Of a stretch of DNA of 64,000 bases, positions 34,747 through 44,338 are shown piece after piece. A program made the position numbers and the translations under genes. Within the stretch, counting starts at the first letter, position 1; the number at the start of each line of letters is the position of its first letter. Under the pieces are notes generated by a model that made no database searches, was not told the origin of the DNA, and was given only the letters and a program-made list of their open reading frames with translations. The DNA comes from Caldilineaceae bacterium (GTDB lineage Bacteria; Chloroflexota; Anaerolineae; Caldilineales; Caldilineaceae): positions 1 through 64,000 of the forward strand of contig JAJEDI010000032.1 of NCBI GenBank assembly GCA_022821585.1, written 5' to 3'.

Positions 34747-36936
34747 ATGACTGCACGCAGCGATTATCGACATGTATCTTATTTATGGGACGATGAAGTC
34801 GCGGCCGGTCTCGATCCGGTGGGGCGCCTTGTCTATCGTTCCAATCTGCTAGGCCAGGACCTGCGCATCACCAATACGGGAGGAGGCAATACGTCTTCCA
34901 AGTATATGGAGACCGACCCTCTGTCGGGAGAGACGGTCGAGGTGCTGTGGGTGAAGGGGTCAGGGGGAGACCTGCGCACGTCGAAGCGGGAGAACTTCTC
35001 GTCGCTGTACATGGACAAGATCCGGCAGCTGCAGGTGATCTATGACGCGGCCGGCGAGAAGGGGGTCAAGACGCCGATCGAAGACGAGATGGTGGGGAAG
35101 TATCTTCACTGCGTTTACGACCTGAACCCGCGGGCTTCATCGATCGACACGCCGCTGCACGCGTTCATTCCCGCCGCCATCGTGGACCACACGCACCCCA
35201 ACGCGGTCATCGCGATTGCCGCGGCGGAGGATGGCGAGGAACTGACGGCGGAGATATTCGGTGACCAGCTAGGCTGGGTGGACTGGCAGCGGCCGGGCTT
35301 CGACCTTGGGCTGGTGATGGGTGAGGCGGCAAAGGCCAATCCGGCGATGGAAGGCATCATGATGGGTGGGCACGGGCTGATCAACTGGGCCGGGGATGAC
35401 AAGGCCTGCTACGTTTTGAGCCTGGACATTATCGAGAAGGCAGCCCGCTATATTGAGAGCCGGGACAAGGGGGCAGAGACCTTTGGCGGACAGAAGTATG
35501 CGGCGCTTGCCGATGGCGAGCGGGAGGCGCTGCTGGCGGCGTTACTGCCTGCGCTGCGGGGCATGGTCAGCCAGGAGAATGTTTTTGTGGGCACGGTGCA
35601 GGCGGACGAGGCGATATTGCGCTTCGTCAACAGCCATGACGCGGCGCGGCTTGCGGAACTGGGGACTTCCTGCCCCGATCATTTCCTGCGTACCAAGATT
35701 AAGCCGCTCTACGTGGACTGGGAGCCGCGGACGAAGGACGTGGGGGCGCTGCTGGCGGAGCTGGAGAGCGGTCTGGCGAGGTACCGCCAGGACTACGCGG
35801 ACTACTACGACGCGCACAAACATCCGGATTCGCCGGCGATGCGGGACCCGAACCCGACGGTGATTCTGATACCGGGCGTGGGTATGATCGCGTGGGGGAA
35901 GAACAAGAGCGAGAGCCGGGTGACGGCGGAGTTCTACAACTGTGCGGTGGAGGTTATGCGGGGCGCGGAGACGGTGAGCAGGTACGCGGCGCTGCCGAAG
36001 CAGGAGGCCTTCGATATCGAGTACTGGTTGCTGGAGGAGGCAAAGCTGCGGCGGATGCCGCCGGAGCAGGAGCTGGCGCGCAGCGTGGTCGTTGTGGTCG
36101 GCGCGGGCAGCGGTATCGGGAGGGCGATCGCGCACCGGGTGGCGAAGGAGGGCGCGCATGTTGTCTGTGCTGACCTGAACGCGGAGGCGGCGCAGGCGAC
36201 TGCTGATGAGCTGACCGGGATATACGGGGTTGGAATCGGCGTGGCGGGTACGGGCATCTCGGCGTGCGGGCCGGCGATCGGATTGGGCGTGGATGCGGGG
36301 GACCGGGCGAGTGTGCGGGCGCTCTTCGATCAGACGCTGCTGGCCTATGGCGGCATCGACCATTTGGTGATTACAGCCGGGTACTACTACCCGCCGGATG
36401 CGAGCGGGCAGATTCCGGATGAGAAGTGGGACACGACGTTCGACGTGAACGTAAAGGGCGCGTATATCGTTGCGGATGAAGCGCGCAGGATCTGGGAGGC
36501 GCAGGGGCTGCCGGGCTCGCTGGTGATCGCGACGAGCGTGAACGGGGCGGTGGCGAAGAAGGGCTCGCTGGCGTACGACACGAGCAAGGCGGCGGCCAAC
36601 CATCTTGTGCGGGAGCTGGCGATCGAGTTGGCGCCGAATGTGCGGGTGAACGGGCTGGCTCCGGCGACGGTGGTGACGGGCAGCTCGATGTTCCCGCGCG
36701 AGCGGGTCATATCGGGGTTGCAGAAGTACGGGCTGCCGTTCGAAGAGTGGGAAAAGACGGAAGCGCTGCGGGACCGTTTGGCGGCATTTTATGCCGAGCG
36801 GACGCTGACGAAGCAGGCGATTCTGCCGGAGGATCAGGCCGAGGCGGCGTATCTGCTGTTGAGCGGGGCACTTGCGAAGACGACTGGGCAGATTCTCAAC
36901 GTGGACGGCGGGCTGGTGGAGGCGTTCCTGCGCTAG
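34747..36936 (+). CDS. Bifunctional class II aldolase / short-chain dehydrogenase (RhaEW-like)
   Basis: A 729-residue fusion. The N-terminal 420 residues are a class II (zinc) aldolase: NTGGGNTSSKY near residue 45 binds phosphate, DHTHPNA near 147 gives the His-x-His zinc ligands. The C-terminal 290 residues are an SDR: VVVVGAGSGIGRAIAHRVAK near 450 binds NAD, and YDTSK near 610 is the catalytic Tyr-x-x-x-Lys. RhaEW-type fusions split rhamnulose-1-phosphate and oxidise the lactaldehyde to lactate. No rhamnose isomerase or rhamnulokinase is seen here, so another keto-sugar phosphate is possible. The ORF track starts 88 codons early; ATG at 34,747 fits the family. Confidence 0.88.
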   Translation: MTARSDYRHVSYLWDDEVAAGLDPVGRLVYRSNLLGQDLRITNTGGGNTSSKYMETDPLSGETVEVLWVKGSGGDLRTSKRENFSSLYMDKIRQLQVIYDAAGEKGVKTPIEDEMVGKYLHCVYDLNPRASSIDTPLHAFIPAAIVDHTHPNAVIAIAAAEDGEELTAEIFGDQLGWVDWQRPGFDLGLVMGEAAKANPAMEGIMMGGHGLINWAGDDKACYVLSLDIIEKAARYIESRDKGAETFGGQKYAALADGEREALLAALLPALRGMVSQENVFVGTVQADEAILRFVNSHDAARLAELGTSCPDHFLRTKIKPLYVDWEPRTKDVGALLAELESGLARYRQDYADYYDAHKHPDSPAMRDPNPTVILIPGVGMIAWGKNKSESRVTAEFYNCAVEVMRGAETVSRYAALPKQEAFDIEYWLLEEAKLRRMPPEQELARSVVVVVGAGSGIGRAIAHRVAKEGAHVVCADLNAEAAQATADELTGIYGVGIGVAGTGISACGPAIGLGVDAGDRASVRALFDQTLLAYGGIDHLVITAGYYYPPDASGQIPDEKWDTTFDVNVKGAYIVADEARRIWEAQGLPGSLVIATSVNGAVAKKGSLAYDTSKAAANHLVRELAIELAPNVRVNGLAPATVVTGSSMFPRERVISGLQKYGLPFEEWEKTEALRDRLAAFYAERTLTKQAILPEDQAEAAYLLLSGALAKTTGQILNVDGGLVEAFLR

Positions 36937-37012
36937 CGGACCGGATCGAGTGGCTGGACCGAAGGCAGTAGTGAATAGGAAGAGCAAAGTTTGCGACACC
37001 GGAGAATAGTTG

Positions 37013-38308
37013 ATGCCTGATAGAGGATTTCCAAGCCCGGCTGCGCTGCGAAGCGGCGAGGTCGATCTGGTTGCGCATGTCGAAGAGGTCTGCGACCGCA
37101 TAGATGCTGAGGACTCGCTTATCCAGGCTTTGCTGCCGGAGCCGGGGCGAAGGGAGCGGCTTACGCGGGAGGCCGAAGCGCTGCTGGCCCGATTCCCCGA
37201 TCCGGCGCAGCGGCCGCCTTTGTTCGGGTTGCTTGTGGGCGTGAAGGACTTTTTTCGCGTGGACGGGTTCCCCACAAAGGCCGGTTCGAAGCTGCCGGCG
37301 GAGCTGTTCGAGGGGATGGAATCGGATGTGGTGACGCGCCTGAAACGGAACGGGGCGTTGATCGCGGGCAAGACGGTTACGACCGAGTTCGCGTACTTTC
37401 AGCCGGGCCCGACGCGGAACCCGCACAACACTGAACATACGCCGGGCGGCTCTAGCAGTGGTTCGGCGGCGGGTGTGGCAGCCGGGTTCTTTCCGCTGGC
37501 GCTGGGCACGCAGACGATTGGCTCGGTCATCCGACCGGCGGCGTTTTGCGGGATCATCGGCTACAAGCCCAGCTATGACCGGATCGATACGGCAGGGATG
37601 CTTTTCTTTTCGAAATCTGTGGACCATGCGGGGCTTTTCAGCCAGGATGTGGCAACGATGCGGCTTGCATGCTCGGCGCTGTTGGGAAGTTGGGACGACA
37701 ACGCTGGTGCGCCGCCCGACGATTTGCCGGCCCTGGCGGTCCCGGACGGCCCCTATCTGGAGGAGGCCGAGGAGGCCGGTTTGGAGCATTTCGAGAAGAC
37801 GTTGGACAGGTTGGCGGCTGCGGGGTTGCGCATCGAACGCGTTCCGTTCTTCCCGAACTATGCCGAACTTAACGTGCGCCACCGCCGTTTGACTGCGGTC
37901 GAAGTGGAGCAGATTCACAGGGAGTGGTACAAGTCGTATTCGGACCGGTACAGCGTACATATGCACGAGATCATGAAGACCGGGGCCACCGTTTCCGACG
38001 AGGAGCGGGACGGGATACGCGCGGACCAGTTGCGATTGCGGCACAAGATGGAGGAGGCGCTGCTCTCTTGCGGGGCCGATCTGTGGGTTGCGCCGGCGGC
38101 GCCGGGTCCGGCGCCGTACGGGATTCATTCGACGGGCAACCCGATCATGAATTTGCCGTGGACGAACGCGGGCGTGCCGGCGCTGGCAGTTCCGTCGGGC
38201 GAAACGGAAAACGGACTTCCTTTGGGCGTGCAGTTCTGCGCTCCCTTCGGAGGGGACGAGCGGTTGCTGGCATGGGGAGAGGCGATCGAAGCGCTGGTGA
38301 GAGGATAG
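37013..38308 (+). CDS. Amidase signature family protein
   Basis: A 431-residue amidase-signature hydrolase. GVKDFFRVDGFPTKAGS near residues 80-96 holds the catalytic Lys, TPGGSSSGSAAGVAAG near 145-160 holds the cis-Ser, and GTQTIGSVIRPAAFCG near 167-182 holds the nucleophile Ser, so the Ser-cisSer-Lys triad is complete. Such enzymes hydrolyse amides or act as GatA. At this length without GatB/C neighbours, a free amidase is likelier. The ORF-track first codon is TTG; ATG one codon later has GGAG eight bases upstream. The Kelch lipoprotein gene starts five bases after the stop, implying co-expression. Confidence 0.88.
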   Translation: MPDRGFPSPAALRSGEVDLVAHVEEVCDRIDAEDSLIQALLPEPGRRERLTREAEALLARFPDPAQRPPLFGLLVGVKDFFRVDGFPTKAGSKLPAELFEGMESDVVTRLKRNGALIAGKTVTTEFAYFQPGPTRNPHNTEHTPGGSSSGSAAGVAAGFFPLALGTQTIGSVIRPAAFCGIIGYKPSYDRIDTAGMLFFSKSVDHAGLFSQDVATMRLACSALLGSWDDNAGAPPDDLPALAVPDGPYLEEAEEAGLEHFEKTLDRLAAAGLRIERVPFFPNYAELNVRHRRLTAVEVEQIHREWYKSYSDRYSVHMHEIMKTGATVSDEERDGIRADQLRLRHKMEEALLSCGADLWVAPAAPGPAPYGIHSTGNPIMNLPWTNAGVPALAVPSGETENGLPLGVQFCAPFGGDERLLAWGEAIEALVRG

Positions 38309-38312
38309 AACT

Positions 38313-39317
38313 GTGATCAGAATTCAATCAGCCGCGTTGTCTGTCTTGCAGACGGCCGCGGCTGTTCTGCTTCTGGGGGCCTGTGCGGTTGGTCAGTTTC
38401 CGGCCGAGCCCTCTTCCGCGGAGGCTCCTACCGCCGTAGCGGCTGAGGGGCCGGAACGGTTAGACATTTGGCAGAGCGGGGCGGTGATGCCGACGGCGCG
38501 CTCGGAGATGCGGGTGGCGGTTGTGGACGGGATCTTCTACGTTCCGGGCGGGTTTGGCGGGTTGACCAGTTTTGAGGCGTACGACCCGGCGCATGACAGC
38601 TGGACGGTGCTGGCGTCGATGCCGGAGCCGGCGCACCATATGATGGTGACAGGCTACGATGGCAGGGTCTATGTTTTTGGCGGCGGGCCGGATTTAAGCT
38701 GGCAGGCTACGGCGTCGATCCTGGTCTACGATCCGGCGACCGACGCGTGGGCGGAGTCCGGTCAGATGCCGGAGCGGCGCATGAGCGGGGAAGCGGTGTT
38801 GCTCGGGGATTTCATCTATCTTGTGGGCGGCACGGGGGGTACGACGGCACTGCTTCGTTTTGATCCGGCGGAGGAGTCGTGGACGGTTTTGCCGGGTCCG
38901 TCTCAGGCGCGAGAGCACGTGGCGGCGGTGGCTTTCAACGACGAGTTGTGGGTTATCGGTGGACGCTGGGGCGGGACGGGCGCACTGGCGACAGTTGAGA
39001 TTTTCGATCCGGCCAGCGGTGCGTGGCGGGACGGTCCGGAGATGATCGAGGCGCGCAGCGGGTTCGGTGCGGCGGTGGTGGGAGACGGCATCGTGGTTGC
39101 CGGGGGCGAGATCCTGGGTGCGCGTCCGTGGACGGCGCTGGCGAGCGCGGAGGTGTATGACGCGGAATCGGGTGCGTGGAGGCTTTTGCCGGAGCTGCCG
39201 GCGGGCATTCATGGGATGCCTGTGGTGGGTTACGGGGGGACGGCGTATGTTCTTGGTGGGTCGGACCGGGCTGGTGGGATTGATAACCGGGGACGGGTGT
39301 TGAAGTTGAGCCCGTAA
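38313..39317 (+). CDS. Kelch-repeat lipoprotein
   Basis: A 334-residue secreted lipoprotein. The N-terminus has a signal peptide ending in lipobox LGAC near residue 23, followed by an Ala/Pro/Glu linker. About six Kelch-type blades follow, each with a Gly-Gly turn and a YDPATDAW-like strand, for example VYVFGGGPD and EVYDAESGAWRLL, building a beta propeller. Kelch propellers bind proteins or glycans; a galactose-oxidase-like enzyme is not indicated. The start codon is GTG with GAGGA upstream. It is tightly linked to the amidase gene. Confidence 0.85.
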   Translation: MIRIQSAALSVLQTAAAVLLLGACAVGQFPAEPSSAEAPTAVAAEGPERLDIWQSGAVMPTARSEMRVAVVDGIFYVPGGFGGLTSFEAYDPAHDSWTVLASMPEPAHHMMVTGYDGRVYVFGGGPDLSWQATASILVYDPATDAWAESGQMPERRMSGEAVLLGDFIYLVGGTGGTTALLRFDPAEESWTVLPGPSQAREHVAAVAFNDELWVIGGRWGGTGALATVEIFDPASGAWRDGPEMIEARSGFGAAVVGDGIVVAGGEILGARPWTALASAEVYDAESGAWRLLPELPAGIHGMPVVGYGGTAYVLGGSDRAGGIDNRGRVLKLSP

Positions 39318-39440
39318 GGAAGCAGAATGAAGAAATAGGAGTCGTTGACATTTCTTTGAGACGGAGCATATTCAACACGAACGGAACGGATTCAAGCCAG
39401 TAGGGGATATATCTCGGTTGAATCTTGCAATAAACAACAC

Positions 39441-39482
39441 CGATTGATCCGCGAAGACACGCGAAGGGGCGCGAAGAACACC
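39441..39482. repeat. Phased CGCGAAG repeat array, copy 1
   Basis: Reads ATCCGCGAAGACACGCGAAG then GGGCGCGAAGAACACC: three CGCGAAG units starting exactly 10 bases apart. It lies about 90 bases before the first Gfo/Idh/MocA gene. Confidence 0.8.
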
Positions 39483-39571
39483 TTCCCTATTGCACTACTT
39501 CGCCGCAACTGCGTGAAGCGGCAGACTGGTAAGACCATTGCCTTCTGCTACATCCAAGGAGAATCATAGCC

Positions 39572-40627
39572 ATGTTCCCGGACCTGCAACCTGGTGACTA
39601 CCAGCCCGATCTGCCCTCTGATCTGGGCTATGGCATTGGCTTCATCGGATGCGGCAACATCGTCCTCAGATCGCAGATGCCCGCTTACAAGAGGGCGGGC
39701 TACCGTGTGGTGGCTTGTTGCGATAAGACGGTGGAGAAAGCGCACAACATAGCAGCCAATTTCAACAATCCCCTGGTTACAGCCTACGCGGAAGAACTGC
39801 TTGCGCATCCTGAGGTGCAGATCATTGATCTGGCAGTACATGCTTACCAGCGACTGCCTCTGGTCGAGAAGATCGCTGCCGCGGGCAAGCACATCTTTTC
39901 ACAGAAGCCCCTGGCTCCCAGCTTGGGCGAGGCGGAGCGCATTGTTGAGATTTGCCGAGACGCGGGGGTGACGCTGATGGTCAATCAGCAGGCGCGGTGG
40001 GCGCCGCCGCACCGGGCACTCAGGTTGCTGGTCGAACGGGGCGTGTTGGGGCATGTCTACTCCATTACCCACTTTCATCGGGCTTATCAGGACTATGGCT
40101 GGTACGCTGAGCATGAGGATTTCAACATCGTCGATCATGGCATCCACTATGTTGATTTGAGCCGATACTTCAGCGGCCACACACCGCTGCGGGTGAAGGC
40201 GACAACCACGATGGTGCCGGGCCAAAATGCGGTCTCCCCGATGATCTATACGATCCTCTTTGAATACGAGGCGTCGTCCCAGATCATGACGACTCTGCAT
40301 TTTAACAACATCGTTACGGCGCCCGCTCTGCATGATCATCTGTGGTTCCTGGATGGCACGCGGGGGAGCGCGCTGCTCAGCAATCCCATGGGAACGGCCA
40401 AGCTAAGCCTGTCGTTGAAGGATTCGCCGGAACAGGTACAGTCTTACGAAATCGCCGGCACCTGGGGATATGAGGGGTTCGCGGGTTCGATGGGAGAGAT
40501 GTTGCGCGCTATGGAGGAAGGGCGCGAGCCGGAATGTACAGGCCGCGACAATCTGGAGAGCATACGAATGGCCGTCGCGGCGGTTGAGAGTGCCAGCTCA
40601 GGCGAGAGTGTCGGATTAGGGCGGTAG
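39572..40627 (+). CDS. Gfo/Idh/MocA family oxidoreductase, copy 1
   Basis: A 351-residue NAD(P)-dependent sugar oxidoreductase. GYGIGFIGCGNIVLRSQMPA near residues 18-37 is the Rossmann motif. The normally Glu-Lys-Pro catalytic motif reads FSQKPLAPS near residue 110: the Lys is kept, the Glu is Gln. NIVDHGIHYVDLSRYFSG near 185-202 matches the substrate-site Asp/His region. AAGGAG precedes ATG. It is a close duplicate of the gene at 50.2 kb. A sugar isomerase gene starts 48 bases after its stop, so the two probably act on the same sugar. Confidence 0.88.
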   Translation: MFPDLQPGDYQPDLPSDLGYGIGFIGCGNIVLRSQMPAYKRAGYRVVACCDKTVEKAHNIAANFNNPLVTAYAEELLAHPEVQIIDLAVHAYQRLPLVEKIAAAGKHIFSQKPLAPSLGEAERIVEICRDAGVTLMVNQQARWAPPHRALRLLVERGVLGHVYSITHFHRAYQDYGWYAEHEDFNIVDHGIHYVDLSRYFSGHTPLRVKATTTMVPGQNAVSPMIYTILFEYEASSQIMTTLHFNNIVTAPALHDHLWFLDGTRGSALLSNPMGTAKLSLSLKDSPEQVQSYEIAGTWGYEGFAGSMGEMLRAMEEGREPECTGRDNLESIRMAVAAVESASSGESVGLGR

Positions 40628-40675
40628 GGAGCCCAATACAGCAACCCTTATCACTGCCAACAGGAGCGTCCGGCC

Positions 40676-41500
40676 ATGCGGATATGCAGCGGCTTCTATC
40701 GCTGGTCTCAGCATTACGGATGGCACTTTCTGACAGCGCGGATTGACGAGGTTGCGGCGGGCTTAGCCCAGGCGGGATACACCTACTTTGAGGGACTTCT
40801 CGATCCCTTAGAGGGGGAAGGGGACTGGTCGAGCCGCTGGCATGCGGCTCTGGACAGACATGGGGTGCGTCTGGCGGGTGCATACGTGCATGCGTTGCTG
40901 CACGAACCAAGCATGCAGGCGCAATCGATTGAAGCAATCGTTGCGAGAGCGCGGTTGTTGCGACCGATGGGGGCAGAGTTTGTCAATGCCAATCCTCAAC
41001 CTATTGGTGAGCGCAAGACCGACGAGATGCTGGCGGTCCAGGCCGAGGGGTACGCTCTGCTGGGCGCGGCGTTGAGGGGTGAGGGTTTGCGTCTCGTTGT
41101 GCATCATCATTTGCCAGAACTGGCTGAGAATGGTCGTGAGTTGCGTCACTTGCTGGAGCATACCGACGCAGGGGACGTGGGTCTGACAGTGGACGCCGAT
41201 TGGATGTGCCGAGGGGGCCAGGATGCGGGGGCGTGGATTCGGGAATTCGCGTCCAGGCTTGAGATCGTGGAACTGCGGAGTTCGTATGAGGGCGTTTGGA
41301 AAGAAACTTTGGGCGATGGTGAACCCGATTGCCAAGCGTTGGCGCGTACGCTTGGCGAGGTAAGTTTTGACGGGTGGCTCATGGTCGAGTTGGCGCGTGA
41401 AGAAGGTACTCCCCACACAGTTGATCTGATCCAGGCCCACGGACACAGCCTGGCATACGTGCGCGATGTATTCGGCAGGCACGGCCATATTCCTGCCTGA
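40676..41500 (+). CDS. Sugar phosphate isomerase/epimerase family protein
   Basis: A 274-residue xylose-isomerase-like TIM barrel. Metal-site residues are likely in LAGAYVHALLHE, RLVVHHHLPELAENGREL (near residue 145) and GLTVDADWMCRGG (near 170), with MVELAR near the C-terminus giving the last acidic ligand. Such enzymes isomerise or epimerise keto-sugars. A CAGGAG-like site lies before ATG. It follows a Gfo/Idh/MocA oxidoreductase, a common catabolic pairing in which one enzyme oxidises and the other isomerises the sugar. Confidence 0.8.
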   Translation: MRICSGFYRWSQHYGWHFLTARIDEVAAGLAQAGYTYFEGLLDPLEGEGDWSSRWHAALDRHGVRLAGAYVHALLHEPSMQAQSIEAIVARARLLRPMGAEFVNANPQPIGERKTDEMLAVQAEGYALLGAALRGEGLRLVVHHHLPELAENGRELRHLLEHTDAGDVGLTVDADWMCRGGQDAGAWIREFASRLEIVELRSSYEGVWKETLGDGEPDCQALARTLGEVSFDGWLMVELAREEGTPHTVDLIQAHGHSLAYVRDVFGRHGHIPA

Positions 41501-41629
41501 CCAGGTCGGCTTCAGCAGAGACGCAGAGCACAGTATTTTCTGCGAATGCTGTGAATCCTCTCGGTTGTTCAAAGAAGCGAGTAATCCAATTTGGGGCGAG
41601 AAGGGTCAGGTGTGAAGGCGGCACTTGGC

Positions 41630-41940
41630 GGCGGTCCTGGGCAGGCACAAGGCCTGCCCCTACGGGGACTTGATAGAACTGACGGGACGTGGTCTGGCGA
41701 AACACTTTCGATTGGACACCTGTCGCGAATGTCGGCACCAGGTCGACGAGGCATGTTGTTGAAGGGGGGCGTTGCGGGGGGAGTCCCCCCGCACAAGGGA
41801 GGCCGCTTGCGGCCGACCGCACAACTGCAGTGGTCAGTGGGGGCGCTTTCCTTGCCTTGGCGTGGATGCGGACGGGAAACGGCACTGGTGCTTCCCGAGG
41901 GACAAGAGAATTCACCTCCATTCTGGGATACATGCCCAGA
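41630..41940. repeat. Composite dispersed repeat, copy D
   Basis: CACAAGGCCTGCCCCTACGG, GACGGGACGTGGTCTGGCG, CCAGGTCGACGAGGCATGTT and GGGGGGAGTCCCCCCGCACA in the same order as copies B, C and E. The second hairpin is GGCCGC-TT-GCGGCC (41,801-41,814). The distal module ends ATTCACCTCCATTCTGGGAT. Confidence 0.8.
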
Positions 41941-41950
41941 AAAAATAAGG

Positions 41951-41979
41951 TTGCCAACGGCCTGATTTTCCCTTATTAT
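41951..41979 (+). promoter_or_regulatory. Promoter candidate ahead of Dpp-like operon
   Basis: TTGCCA, 17 bases, TATTAT (five of six). It lies at the right edge of repeat copy D and about 490 bases before the binding-protein gene. Confidence 0.4.
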
Positions 41980-42471
41980 AATGACATATTCATGTTTCCC
42001 AGCCGTTGACCAAAGATGAGTCATAGCGAAACGGCGCAGCGCATTGACAGGGAATTGCGCCAGTGCGTTGCGGCATACCTTGTGCGCAACCCGTTTTGCT
42101 TGCGCCATGCCCTAGTTGTATTCCAGGGTGTACGGGCTGGGTATATGCGTTCCAAGATTTACACGTCAAAGTTGTGCTGCCGGAAAGGGTAAGAGCTCAT
42201 ATCAGAATTTGAAAGCGCATGCGGGCGATTCGGAATTGTTCGTTGTGGAGCCTACATGCCCGACAATGTGCAGCGAAACGAGACTGAGCAGATCTGTTCT
42301 TTCCGGCACAAACAGATACAGAAGCCGGTCTTGTGTCTGTGTATCATGCGAGTCTGTCGCGAGGTGGACTTACAAAAGGGGGTGATAACCAGCCAAAACC
42401 AATGAGTACTCGGTACCAAACGTGTATCGTACCTAACGCTCTCTATCTGTTCACAGAAAGGAGATCAGGAG

Positions 42472-44166
42472 ATGAACCCGTTTCGTGTACGAATTGGTCA
42501 CAGTCGTTCTCTGATTTTTGCGGCTGCACTGATCATTGCAGCCCTGATGTTCGCTGCTTGCGTACCTGTGGCTGCGCCGGCGGCCGACGCCCCGGCGGCA
42601 GCGGAAGCCGAAACTGATGAGGGGGGCACCCTCACGATCGGCTCGGTACAGGGCAGCGCCGCCATCCCCACTTTCCTTCCCTGGAAAGCGCACAGCAGTG
42701 CGCAGTCATTCCACTGGAACCTGTTCATGAACTCGCTGGTGATGCAGGAGCACAGCACGCTCGAGTGGGTTCCGGACCTGGCCGAGAGCTATGAGATCAG
42801 CGACGACGGCCTGACGTACACCTTTCACCTGCGGGAGGGTGTGACGTGGCATGACGGCATGCCTTTCACCGCTAACGACGTTTCATTCTCCTTCCATGCG
42901 GCTCTGCTGCCGGAGGGCGGATCGACGGCGTCCGGCGGGCTGAAGGATGCGATCGTAGGGGCAATTGACTATCAGGAAGGCAATGCCGAGAGTGCGGAGG
43001 GGATCCAGGTCCTGGACGATTACACGATCCAGTTTCAGTTGACCCAACCGCAGGTGACGATCATCGAGCGGTTCGCTATGCGAATTGCCCCGGCCCACGT
43101 GTTCGAAGGGCTTGCGCCGGAGGAGTGGCTGCAGACCGAATTCGCGACGACGTTGCCGTTCGGGACAGGTCCGTTCGTGTTCAAGGAGTACATTCCCGAT
43201 CAGCACACGATCTTCGAGCGCAACGAGAGCTACTTCAAGGGCGCCCCCTTGCTCAAGAACGTCGTGATTCGATTCTACGGTGACAACAGTGTGATGATCA
43301 TCGCCCTGGAGAAGGGTGAGATCAACATGGTCGGTTTCCTGAACCCGAGCGCTGACGAGTTTGACAAGGTCACGAACCTACCCGGCATCGCCTGGGAGTA
43401 CCAGGACAAGTTCCCGGCATACTTCTTCTCGATCACGTTCCAGGACGAGGCACTGGCGGACAAGCGGTTCCGGCAGGCGTTCCTGTACTCGATCGACCGT
43501 GCGGAGATTGCCACCCAGCTCTGGGGCAACGCGGACCTGACGAAGGTACAGCCGGTGTCGCAGTGGGCTCCTCCTCCGGGTGTTGAGCTGGACATTGAGG
43601 AGTACGCTTACAACCCCGAAAAGTCCAAGATGTTGCTGGAAGACATGGGCTGGGACTTCGACCGCGTCGTCGAGATTGTCTGGTTTGGCACGGATATGCC
43701 CGATCAGCTGCCGATTCTGCAGCAGTTCATCGAAGGCGTGGGCATCAAGACCAAGCTGGTACAGACCGATGGGGCCAGGGGTCTGGAGGTCTTCTACGAG
43801 ACCGGCGACTATGAGATCAGCTGGGTGGGAGGCTGGGGCAGGTCCTACTATCCCGATACGACGGTTGTCGGGTGCGACCGCGTCTATCCAAACGGTTACA
43901 ACTCAAGCCGCTACTGTAACGAGGAGCTGGATGCGCTTTACAATGAGGCCCTGGCTACGGTGGACGACGACGCACGCAACGAGTTGTACACGCGTGCCAC
44001 CGCGATCTGGAATGATGAGTTGCCGTGGATACCTCTGTATGCGCCACAGTCTCTGTTGCTGATACACGAGAATGTCAAGGGATGGCGTGACAGCCTCATC
44101 GGGCCTGAAGGATCGGCCACGATTGGCGCTGTTACCGATCTTGAGAAGTGGTACATTGACGAGTAG
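42472..44166 (+). CDS. ABC transporter substrate-binding lipoprotein, family 5 (Dpp/Opp type)
   Basis: A 564-residue family 5 solute-binding protein, the class that binds peptides, nickel or oligosaccharides. The signal peptide ends in lipobox FAAC near residue 24, followed by an Ala/Pro linker. LAESYEISDDGLTYTFHLRE and GVTWHDGMPFTANDV near residues 105-140 are the class signature, and a GTGPFVFKEY strand follows near 245. AAAGGAG precedes ATG. With DppB and DppC-like permeases next and two uncharacterised glycan-like enzymes after them, an oligosaccharide ligand seems more likely than a peptide; this is inference. Confidence 0.9.
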   Translation: MNPFRVRIGHSRSLIFAAALIIAALMFAACVPVAAPAADAPAAAEAETDEGGTLTIGSVQGSAAIPTFLPWKAHSSAQSFHWNLFMNSLVMQEHSTLEWVPDLAESYEISDDGLTYTFHLREGVTWHDGMPFTANDVSFSFHAALLPEGGSTASGGLKDAIVGAIDYQEGNAESAEGIQVLDDYTIQFQLTQPQVTIIERFAMRIAPAHVFEGLAPEEWLQTEFATTLPFGTGPFVFKEYIPDQHTIFERNESYFKGAPLLKNVVIRFYGDNSVMIIALEKGEINMVGFLNPSADEFDKVTNLPGIAWEYQDKFPAYFFSITFQDEALADKRFRQAFLYSIDRAEIATQLWGNADLTKVQPVSQWAPPPGVELDIEEYAYNPEKSKMLLEDMGWDFDRVVEIVWFGTDMPDQLPILQQFIEGVGIKTKLVQTDGARGLEVFYETGDYEISWVGGWGRSYYPDTTVVGCDRVYPNGYNSSRYCNEELDALYNEALATVDDDARNELYTRATAIWNDELPWIPLYAPQSLLLIHENVKGWRDSLIGPEGSATIGAVTDLEKWYIDE

Positions 44167-44338
44167 CTGCGCGGTAGCGCCATCTGAATAAAATCGGATC
44201 CGCCTGGCGTAGTGGTGTCAGGATTCCGATGATGGGCCTACTCTCCTACGGGGAGCATCGGTGGTGGGGCCGGTATGCGCCGACCCCACCGCCTCCCTCC
44301 CACCCTTCAGACGCTGGTTGAACCGAGGGGGTTGCACG

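Larger units (their letters stand above)
41501..42471. other. Intergenic region with repeat and leader, no gene
   Basis: About 970 bases. It holds composite repeat copy D, a promoter candidate at 41,951-41,979, and then about 490 bases before the Dpp-like binding protein with no convincing gene. A 58-codon ORF at 42,016-42,192 exists but lacks support. A long leader or a second, unseen promoter nearer the gene is possible. Confidence 0.6.

Noticed and set aside
35542-37371. 609-residue minus-strand ORF opposite the aldolase/SDR fusion and amidase
   Set aside because: Arg/Pro/His-rich shadow overlapping two well-supported genes.
42016-42192. 58-codon ORF upstream of the Dpp-like binding protein
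   Set aside because: No ribosome site, many Cys/Arg residues and no match to known small proteins; could be chance.
44261-44338. Upstream part of the DppB ORF with ATG-like start
   Set aside because: Pro-rich and not family-like; TTG at 44,339 with a G-rich ribosome site gives the normal N-terminus.
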